This document shows, piece after piece, positions 54,175-61,268 of a stretch of 64,000 bases of DNA; the stretch's first letter is position 1, and each line of letters starts with the position of its first letter. The translations under genes and the position numbers were made by a program. The notes under the pieces are model-generated. The model did no database searches, had not been told where the DNA came from, and was given only the letters and a program-made list of their open reading frames with translations. The stretch is taken from assembly GCA_016794625.1 (NCBI GenBank), contig JAEUGY010000009.1:48330-112329 (forward strand), read 5' to 3'. Source of the DNA: Opitutaceae bacterium (GTDB lineage: Bacteria > Verrucomicrobiota > Verrucomicrobiia > Opitutales > Opitutaceae).

Positions 54175-56196
54175 TCAGGGAGCAGCCGCCCGGAGCAGAC
54201 CAACAAAGAGCGCGATGATCGCCCCCGAAAGGGCGCAGCAGACGATGAAGCCGATCGTGTCGACCCGGTCCCACCGGCAGAATTCCCAATTCGACCGCAC
54301 CACCAGTTTGGTGTGATCGAAGCGACCCGGATTGCGCCGGGTTTCCTCGATGGCAGCGGCTTCCAGCTCCGGAGTCTTGCCCACGGGTGTTTTCATTTTC
54401 CCGTAGAAGAAGGCGACCCGCTCCGGATCCGAGGGACGCGTGACCAGACTCACGAGGATGAGCACGGCGAACGGAAACAGTCCGTCGAAGAAGAACTGCA
54501 GCGTCAGGCGCTGGTTCGAGGTCAAACGTTCCACGTCCACGCCACACCGGCCGAGGATCCAGCACTCGAAGTTGAACCGCCCGCTACCGATCATCGGACT
54601 GGATACATCGCCCGGCCGCTCATGCACCACCTTGGAAAAGTAGACCGGAGCCGGTCGGGCCGAGGCGCCCGCCGACATGACCACGAGGGAGGGATGCGTG
54701 GCCACCGCGTGGATCCGACCGGCGGTCCACGGCACGAGCAGGATGACGGCCGTCGAGAGCAGGACCGAGGTCCACACGGCGGACGCCGTCAGACGCCGCC
54801 AGAAAAAGATGAGCAGCACCGCGGCGCCAAAGGGCAGGTTCACCGTCAGGACCAGGTTGACGATCGAGAGGAAGTTGCCCATCGCCCAGGCCGAGACCGC
54901 CCCGAGGATGAGAATGCCGGCGATGGTAAAGCGCGCGTAGAGGACACCCTGGCTTTCGGTCACGTTCGGCCAGATCGTCCGGTAGACGTTGCGCACAAAG
55001 AGCGACGAGATCGCGAGGGCCTTCGCCGCCAGCGTCGACATGGTGCCCGCGAGTACACCCGCCAGCATCAAGCCCACCAGCCCCGGTCCGAGCAGTCGGT
55101 TGGACATCGCGCCCCAGGTCGAATCCGGATCCGAGAGCCCGCCCACCCCGAACAAAGCCACCGCGATCAGACCCGAGAACGCCCACAGGATGATCATGAG
55201 CCGCTTCAGGTAGTTGCCGGACACGCCGGTCCGGGCGGCGAGTTCATCCTTGGCCGAGCCGCAGATGCCCATGTTGTGACTCAGACCGTGGATCTGCACC
55301 AGGCTGACCAGCAGGATGCCACCCAGCGTCCAGGCGGAGAACTGGTCGGAGCCCTCGGCCCCAAAGAGATCAAAAAACCTCGCCGGCAACTTTTCCCCCA
55401 GCGCCTTCCAGCCGCCGATCGCACTCAGTCCGGTGGGAATGAGCAGCACTGAAAAGACCACAATGAGCACGCTCTGCAGCCCCTCATTGACCGCGGCGGC
55501 CGACATGCCGCCCAGGATGATGTAGGTGCCGACCACGAGGGTGAAACCGATGTAGAAGAGCCCCTCGTTCAGCACCGTGACAAAACTGTGCAGGTCGCCC
55601 CGGTTGCTGCGGTCGCGCAGGTCCTCCAACTTCGGCTGGTCGGCGGGAGCGAGGGTGCCGCGCGCGACCTGACTCTCCAGCACGCGCAACTCCCGGTAGC
55701 CCTCGACCGAGGCGCGCTCGTCCGCGGTCCAGACCGACTCCTGCTTGACGACGAGGGACGAGGCGATGCGGTAGGCCACGACATTGCCAAAGCCGAGAAA
55801 CACACAGGCGACGATGATCTGGAACAGCGCGTAGAAGAAGCTCAGCCGACGGCTGCCGAACCGGTCCTGGAACAAGTCCGCGACGGTCGTCAGACGTACC
55901 CGGCGAAACCATACATTCATGAACCAGAAGTAAGGATTCATGAAGACCGTCTGGAACGATAGCCACGCGCCCGACGCACCCTGCTGATAGACAAAGCTGG
56001 CGGTGCTCACCGCCCCCTGCGGTTCGGTCGCATTGCCGAAATTGAGGAAAAACTGGTAGAGCTTGCCGAGCTTGCGGCCGGCGAGAAAGAAGCCCTCCTC
56101 GGACTTCGTCGCGCCCGCGGCGCTCTTGCCGATGACCACGACGGCGACGAGGTAGGCGAGGATGATGAACCAGTCGAGCGGATGAAGGGAAGACAT
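54175..56196 (-). CDS. Sodium/solute symporter family (SSS) transporter, paralogue of the downstream gene
   Basis: The 673-residue protein has the same architecture as the next symporter: DWFIILAYLVAVVVIGK, FFLAGRKLGKLYQF, QGASGAWLSFQTVFMNPYFWFMNVWF (in part), ICGSAKDELAAR, an inserted loop with VYFSKVVHERPGD and the tail SLVTRPSDPERVAFFYGKMKTPVG (in part). Shared motifs over the whole length show an old tandem duplication with clear divergence. The ATG at 56196 fits the family start (MSSLHPLDWF). Two transporters in a row plus a divergent GntP permease suggest uptake of several related carbohydrates or acids. Confidence 0.86.
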   Translation of the reverse strand: MSSLHPLDWFIILAYLVAVVVIGKSAAGATKSEEGFFLAGRKLGKLYQFFLNFGNATEPQGAVSTASFVYQQGASGAWLSFQTVFMNPYFWFMNVWFRRVRLTTVADLFQDRFGSRRLSFFYALFQIIVACVFLGFGNVVAYRIASSLVVKQESVWTADERASVEGYRELRVLESQVARGTLAPADQPKLEDLRDRSNRGDLHSFVTVLNEGLFYIGFTLVVGTYIILGGMSAAAVNEGLQSVLIVVFSVLLIPTGLSAIGGWKALGEKLPARFFDLFGAEGSDQFSAWTLGGILLVSLVQIHGLSHNMGICGSAKDELAARTGVSGNYLKRLMIILWAFSGLIAVALFGVGGLSDPDSTWGAMSNRLLGPGLVGLMLAGVLAGTMSTLAAKALAISSLFVRNVYRTIWPNVTESQGVLYARFTIAGILILGAVSAWAMGNFLSIVNLVLTVNLPFGAAVLLIFFWRRLTASAVWTSVLLSTAVILLVPWTAGRIHAVATHPSLVVMSAGASARPAPVYFSKVVHERPGDVSSPMIGSGRFNFECWILGRCGVDVERLTSNQRLTLQFFFDGLFPFAVLILVSLVTRPSDPERVAFFYGKMKTPVGKTPELEAAAIEETRRNPGRFDHTKLVVRSNWEFCRWDRVDTIGFIVCCALSGAIIALFVGLLRAAAP

Positions 56197-56452
56197 GGCG
56201 GCGGAGCGGTAGAATCGGGTCGCGGGCCTCGAACGGCCGCGGAGAATCGGGGTGAGGAGAATCAGGGAGCGGGAGAAGCCACCCGCCCGGCGACGTTGGG
56301 GCAGAACCGCCCGGTTTGGCGGCACGAGGGAGAGTCGGACAGTACGAGACCGGCCCCGCGCCCGGCCGGCATGGGCTGGGCGGGCGCGAAATTTTGACTG
56401 GCGCCCGGCCTCCGGAACGGGCCTCGTGGTCGCGGCCTACCCCTCACGCCCC

Positions 56453-57949
56453 ATGCACCTGTTCCTTGCCGCAGCCACCACCGCCTCGTACCGACCCTTT
56501 CTCGTCCTCGCGGTCGCCGTGGCCTTCATCATCCTCGCGATCACGCGCTGGAAGCTCCACGCCTTTCTCGCGCTCATCCTGGCAGCCTACGTGGCAGGCT
56601 TTCTCACACCGGAGTTTTCCCAGGCATCGATCGACCGGCTGCCCGCCGCCCTCCGGGCGGACGCGCAGGCGAACTCCTGGGTCGCGGCGGTGGAACTCAC
56701 CACCGTGGAATTCGGCAGCGCGGCCGGATCGATCGCCATCTCCATCGGATTGGCCTCGATCATTGGCCTGTGCCTGATGGAAAGCGGAGGGGCGGACAAA
56801 GTCGTGCGGCGTTTTCTCGCGGCGGCGGGTGAAAAGCGGGCCGGACTCGCGCTGCTCGGCAGCACCTACTTCCTGTCGATTCCCATCTTTTTCGACACCA
56901 TGTTCATGCTGATGGTGCCGCTCGCCCGCGCGCTGCGGCTGCGTACGGGGCACAGCTACCTGCTGTACCTGATGGCGATTTGCTGCGCAGGGGTCCTCAC
57001 CCACAGTCTGACCGTGCCCCATCCCGGGCCCCTCGCGATGGTCGACAATCTGCATGTCGACCCGGGTCTTTCACTTTTCTGGGGCATTGCGGCCGGCATC
57101 CTGCCCTGCCTGATCGGCTATGGCTTTATCACCTGGCTCAATCGTCGCATGGACGTGCCCCTGCGGGAGACGCCGGGAGCGCCGTTGAGCGACTTGCAGA
57201 AAATCGCCGACAAACCGGAAAGCGAACTGCCGTCGTTTGTGTGGAGCATCGCACCCGTTCTGCTGCCGATCATCATGATCGGATTCGGTTCTTTGTTCAA
57301 GGTCATGGGGGGCTATCCGGGTGCGATCCAGCTGTGGGGTGGTCCGGAGAGTTTTGCCCGCTTCGCCAGCATCGCTTCGTTTGTCGGCAACAAGAACATC
57401 GCCCTGATGGTCGGCGCCGCCATCGCCATCGGTGTGCTCGCGCGCCAGAAGCGACTGCCGTTCTCGCAGCTGGGCGGGCTGCTCGAAGCCCCTCTCGGCA
57501 CGGGCGCGGTCATCATCCTGATCACCGCGGCCGGCGGGGCCTTCGGCGGCATGCTGCGCCACGCGGGCGTGGGGGATGCGATCAAGCTCATCGCCACCCA
57601 GTACAGTCTTAATGTGCTCGTGCTGGGGTGGCTGACGGCCTTCGTCATCCGCATCGCCCAAGGCTCCGCCACGGTGGCCATGCTCACCACGTCCTCGATC
57701 ATCTGGCCGCTGATCGATCCGGCCGCCGGCCAGGTTCTGCCGTATCACACGATGTACTTGTTCCTCGCCATCGGCTTCGGGGCCTTTGGCTGCTCGTGGA
57801 TGAACGACAGCGGTTTCTGGGTAGTGAGCAAACTGAGCGGCATGACCGAACGCGAAACGCTGAAGAGCTGGACGGTGATGGTCACCGTGCTCTCCGTCGC
57901 CGGGCTCCTCCTCACGTTCATCGCCTCGCGCCTGCTGCCGCTGGTCTAG
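56453..57949 (+). CDS. GntP-family gluconate/sugar-acid permease
   Basis: The 498-residue membrane protein has the GntP signatures: the N-terminal ILAITRWKLHAFLALILAAY, STYFLSIPIFFDTMFMLMVPLAR (in part), GVLTHSLTVPHPGPLAMVDNL (in part), GGAFGGMLRHAGVGD, RIAQGSATVAMLTT and SWMNDSGFWVVSKLSGM. Members import gluconate or related acids with protons. The ATG at 56453 begins the first helix. It is divergent from the SSS symporter with a 256-base gap and converges with the dehydrogenase gene 42 bases downstream. It probably works with the nearby SDR and D-2-hydroxyacid dehydrogenase on an aldonic or uronic acid. Confidence 0.92.
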   Translation: MHLFLAAATTASYRPFLVLAVAVAFIILAITRWKLHAFLALILAAYVAGFLTPEFSQASIDRLPAALRADAQANSWVAAVELTTVEFGSAAGSIAISIGLASIIGLCLMESGGADKVVRRFLAAAGEKRAGLALLGSTYFLSIPIFFDTMFMLMVPLARALRLRTGHSYLLYLMAICCAGVLTHSLTVPHPGPLAMVDNLHVDPGLSLFWGIAAGILPCLIGYGFITWLNRRMDVPLRETPGAPLSDLQKIADKPESELPSFVWSIAPVLLPIIMIGFGSLFKVMGGYPGAIQLWGGPESFARFASIASFVGNKNIALMVGAAIAIGVLARQKRLPFSQLGGLLEAPLGTGAVIILITAAGGAFGGMLRHAGVGDAIKLIATQYSLNVLVLGWLTAFVIRIAQGSATVAMLTTSSIIWPLIDPAAGQVLPYHTMYLFLAIGFGAFGCSWMNDSGFWVVSKLSGMTERETLKSWTVMVTVLSVAGLLLTFIASRLLPLV

Positions 57950-57991
57950 CCGGCGCGACGCCGCCCACCCGTGCGCCGGGACGGGCGGCCC

Positions 57992-59002
57992 CTAGGCCCC
58001 GGCCAGCTGGGCTGGGGTCAGCTCGTTGAGCAGGGGCTCGCCCCGCTCGATGCGGCCGACGTTGATGGAAAAGATGTCCCAAAGCCGTTCCTTGAACCGG
58101 GGACTCAGGCTGGAGCCGGAAATGTGGGGGGTAAAAATCACATTCGGGAACTTCCACAGGGGGTGGTCGGGCGGCATGGGATAGTGGTAGTGGGTGTCGA
58201 GTGCCGCTCCCGCGATCCACTTCTCCCGCAGGGCCTGCAACAACGCCTCCTGGCGGATAATGGGGCCGCGGGCGGGATTGAGCACATAGGCGGTCGGCCG
58301 GAGGGCGCGCAATTCACGTTCTCCGATCAGGCCATCGGTCGCCTTGGTCAAGGGCAGACCGACGATCAAAAAGTCGAGTGATCCAAGGAAGGCGAGCTCC
58401 TCGCCGGCGCGGAACACGCGGTCTGGCAGGGTGCCATCGGGATCCCCGGTTCCGGGCACGGTGTAGACATCGCCCCGCGGACCCACGCCGCTCCGGGCGA
58501 GCACGTGAACCTTGAGTCCCAGCTGCCGCGCGAGGCGGGCCGTCTCGCGGCCAATGCCGCCATAGCCCCAAAGGCCGACCGTGAGGCCGCGAATTTCACG
58601 CTGGAATTGGGCCGAACGATCCCAAATCGCCGCCTCCTGATTGCGGATCATCTGCCGGGCGTCGCGGGCCAGATTGACCATCATGGCCACGCACCACTCG
58701 GCGATGGGCACATCGAAACAGCCGCGACAATTCGTCGCCCGAATCCCGCGCGCGGGTAGATCGAGCCCAAACAGTTGGCTGTAGCCGGTGGAGGCCAGCT
58801 GGACCCACCGGACCGCCGTCATCTCCGCAAAATTCTTGGGCGGCAGGCTGCAAAAGAGGCCGTCCGCGTCCCGGATCAAGGCCGGGTCGAGCGGCCGCAC
58901 GGCTTCGCCCGGCGGATCAATCACGGTGAAGGTATGGCGCCCGGTCGCCTGCAACGCGGCGAGGGCGGACGGTTCAATCGGTACATCGATGAGGAATTTC
59001 AT
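57992..59002 (-). CDS. D-2-hydroxyacid dehydrogenase family protein with altered active site
   Basis: The 336-residue product has an NAD-binding GYGGIG (146-151), catalytic Arg245 in LNPARGP and His293 in TPHISGSS. The strand that normally carries the conserved acidic residue (ALDVFEEEP in relatives) reads ALDTHYHYPMP here, so the usual glutamate is replaced by aromatic or histidine residues. I believe a recognisable subfamily shares this change, so it may be a functional variant. It converges with the GntP gene and follows the TIM-barrel gene by 65 bases, which suggests handling of a 2-hydroxy or 2-keto sugar acid. Confidence 0.85.
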   Translation of the reverse strand: MKFLIDVPIEPSALAALQATGRHTFTVIDPPGEAVRPLDPALIRDADGLFCSLPPKNFAEMTAVRWVQLASTGYSQLFGLDLPARGIRATNCRGCFDVPIAEWCVAMMVNLARDARQMIRNQEAAIWDRSAQFQREIRGLTVGLWGYGGIGRETARLARQLGLKVHVLARSGVGPRGDVYTVPGTGDPDGTLPDRVFRAGEELAFLGSLDFLIVGLPLTKATDGLIGERELRALRPTAYVLNPARGPIIRQEALLQALREKWIAGAALDTHYHYPMPPDHPLWKFPNVIFTPHISGSSLSPRFKERLWDIFSINVGRIERGEPLLNELTPAQLAGA

Positions 59003-59067
59003 GCGGGTAAGGAAACAGAGTCAGGACGGCGGGCGGCGGGGCCAGGGTCGAAACCGGGATGGCGGCA

Positions 59068-60900
59068 TCAGACCGGAATCGCGGGACGGATGGCGAGCTC
59101 GATGCAGACCACCGTGATCGGCTGCTTGCCCCCGTTTTCGACCACCACTTCATTCCACCCTTCCCGGACCATGCTCACGGGGAAACGGAAGTCATAACCG
59201 ATGTTCTCCACCCCGTGGTGCGTCAGCGAACCGCAGGGATAGAGCAACCGGTCCGAACGCTGGTGCTCAAGGTTGGGCCAGCAGCCGTTAAACGAAACCG
59301 GCAACGCCGTAAACGTATCCTCGGCCTTCAGCACCACCTGCACCACGAGCTCCAAACCGCGGTCGGTCGGTTCCGCACACATTGGCAGACGGAAGGGGTG
59401 GTACCAGCCACCATTGAGCACAATCGGCAGCTGCGGCGTGATCTCAAAGGGGATGTGCGTGAGCGACGTGCCAAACATCGAAAACGAGTAATGCTTGGGC
59501 CGGCCGCGGAGGGTTTCGAGCCGGTGCAGATCCTTCATGCCCTCATAGTCGGAGATGATCCCCGGCAGGCGCGCCTGATCTGTGCAGTAAAAGTTGAACC
59601 ACTCGATCGCGTCCGCCCCGAGCGCCAGTTTGCCGGCCGCGTTGCCCCGCAGGAGCTCGCGACTGGAGGAAATGTAGCGAATGCGCTGCGTGAGGCCGTG
59701 CTCGATCGAACGGGAAGCCAGCGAGTTGGCTCCGTCCTCGATCACACCGTAGATCATGACCGACTCGCCGAGGCGGCGCCGCAGATCATCATGCGGCATC
59801 TCCCAGGCCGTGCACCAGAAGCCGGACGGCCCGATGAAATCGAGGGTGCCGTCGCGGCACAACCCCTCCACGTCCAGTCCGATGCTCTTCAGGGTGTCGA
59901 TCTGCCCGGGGATGCGCAGGCCGATCGGATACGGACGGCCGGTCTGCTTCGCCCGCGCCTCGGTCAGCGCGCGCAGACTGCGGATCCAGTCGGACATCAT
60001 CGCCACCGTCTCCGCGCTGGCCCGGGGTTCGCAGCACATCGGGTTGCGCCACCAGTCCAACTCCAGCCCTTCGAAATCGTAGTCCTCGACCACCTCCTTG
60101 ATCTGCACGTACAGGGCGTCACGCACCTCCTGGCGTTCAAAGTTCAATCCGGTCCGGTAGGACGGGTCCCGCATGGTCGGCGAGTAGGCGCCGCGCTGGA
60201 GGCGCATCTCGGGACGCTTGAGCAGGGGGTGATTGAAGAAGCTGCCATTGATATTCTTCGCCCCGTGAAAGTCATTCATCCGGATGCTCACCCAGGGAGC
60301 GATCCGCTCGGCCCGGCAGGCCCGGGCCGTCTCCGCCAGCCAGTCGACACCGGCGTCAAGGAGATCCTGATACAAACCGAAGAAGGATTCGAAGCGGTCG
60401 AGGAATCCCTCCACCTCCGCCGGGTCGGTGATCCCGGCGCAAATGGCATGACCGCGGAAAAACTCCCGGTCCCCGCGCCGGTAACCGTCGAGGATGCTCG
60501 GGGTTGTCTTGCTCGGATACCAAGCCTTCGAGGCGTTCGCATTGATGACGAAGGTGTCGATCCCGCCCTTCTTCAACGTCTGCACATAGCGACGGATCGC
60601 CTTCGCCTGAAACGGTCCGCCGACGGGAAGCGTCTGGGTGCCGGTCTTGCCCTGCCCCGACTTCATTGTGAAGTCCTCGGGCTGCCAGAGTTCCGGATTG
60701 TAGAAGAAGGTGCAGGTGTCGCCGTTGAATAGATTGCGATTCGTGCGCGAGAGGCGGGTGCGGGTCGCCCCGCCGCGCGCCAGAGGCGAAGACGACTCGG
60801 CCGGTGCCCCCGCACCGGCCGCCAGCGTGGGCACCAGTAACGGGGCCAGGGTGGCGCCGGTGGCGGCGGAGGCGAGGAATTGACGGCGGGACGTGGCCAT
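59068..60900 (-). CDS. Tat-exported TIM-barrel glycoside-hydrolase-like protein
   Basis: The 610-residue product has a twin-arginine signal (SRRQFLASAATGATLAPLLV). A TIM-barrel-like region follows with AIRRYVQTLKKGGIDTFVIN, RIAPWVSIRMNDFHG, a catalytic-site-like DFEGLELDWWRNP, PIGLRIPGQIDTL, DFIGPSGFWC and DAIEWFNFYC. A C-terminal beta domain ends it. The LELDWW motif at the end of a strand resembles GHL-type hypothetical glycosidases in which the aspartate is catalytic. I could not match it to a CAZy family. It precedes the D-2-hydroxyacid dehydrogenase gene in the same direction. A Tat route suggests export after folding. Confidence 0.72.
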   Translation of the reverse strand: MATSRRQFLASAATGATLAPLLVPTLAAGAGAPAESSSPLARGGATRTRLSRTNRNLFNGDTCTFFYNPELWQPEDFTMKSGQGKTGTQTLPVGGPFQAKAIRRYVQTLKKGGIDTFVINANASKAWYPSKTTPSILDGYRRGDREFFRGHAICAGITDPAEVEGFLDRFESFFGLYQDLLDAGVDWLAETARACRAERIAPWVSIRMNDFHGAKNINGSFFNHPLLKRPEMRLQRGAYSPTMRDPSYRTGLNFERQEVRDALYVQIKEVVEDYDFEGLELDWWRNPMCCEPRASAETVAMMSDWIRSLRALTEARAKQTGRPYPIGLRIPGQIDTLKSIGLDVEGLCRDGTLDFIGPSGFWCTAWEMPHDDLRRRLGESVMIYGVIEDGANSLASRSIEHGLTQRIRYISSSRELLRGNAAGKLALGADAIEWFNFYCTDQARLPGIISDYEGMKDLHRLETLRGRPKHYSFSMFGTSLTHIPFEITPQLPIVLNGGWYHPFRLPMCAEPTDRGLELVVQVVLKAEDTFTALPVSFNGCWPNLEHQRSDRLLYPCGSLTHHGVENIGYDFRFPVSMVREGWNEVVVENGGKQPITVVCIELAIRPAIPV

Positions 60901-60954
60901 GATCGTGGAGGGAGGATGAGTATGCGGAAAGGAGGGAAAGACAGCTGGGCCGGT

Positions 60955-61134
60955 TCAGAGGGGCAGACTGGCGGGATGCGAAGGGGAACGATCGCAGCGC
61001 ACACCGGATCGCACCACCTCAGCGATGCGCCGGGTCGAGCGAATGTCGAGCAGCGGATTCACTTCCAGGACCACCAGATCGGCCGCCAGGCCCTGTTCGA
61101 AGTACGGGCCCATCCCCGCGGGGTCCGCGATCCC
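60955..61134 (-). pseudogene. C-terminal remnant of an amidohydrolase gene
   Basis: About 58 codons on the minus strand encode GIADPAGMGPYFEQGLAADL, VVLEVNPLLDIRSTRRIAEV and VRSGVRC. This closely resembles the last strands of metal-dependent amidohydrolases (imidazolonepropionase/dipeptidase type), which end GxxADLVVLDxNPLxDIRNTR. There is no N-terminal catalytic domain: upstream of 61134 the frame degenerates and a dispersed repeat begins at 61159. The fragment has no start codon of its own. It therefore looks like a truncated gene whose front was lost, possibly at the repeat. Confidence 0.6.
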
Positions 61135-61158
61135 ACGTCCAACAGAACGTCCGTCCCT

Positions 61159-61187
61159 CCGTTGGAGGTGGCCTCGCGGCGGCCGCG
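61159..61187. repeat. Inverted copy of the dispersed hairpin module
   Basis: Bases 61159-61187 match the reverse complement of the 17366-17394 module at 27 of 29 positions, including GTTGGAGGTGGCCTCGC. Only this module is present here; the 107-base element is absent. It sits between the amidohydrolase remnant and the beta-helix gene. The remaining 81 bases before the next ATG show nothing recognisable. Confidence 0.7.
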
Positions 61188-61268
61188 TCGGTACCATCCC
61201 GCCGACGCACTTCCGCCTTTTCCTGGCTGTGCCACTCGACTTCACTCGCGATCGCTCCCTTCCATCCC

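Noticed and set aside
57950..57991. GC-rich inverted repeats after the GntP gene as terminator
   Set aside because: Short 7-base arms in extremely GC-rich DNA, with competing pairings and no T-run; not distinguishable from chance.
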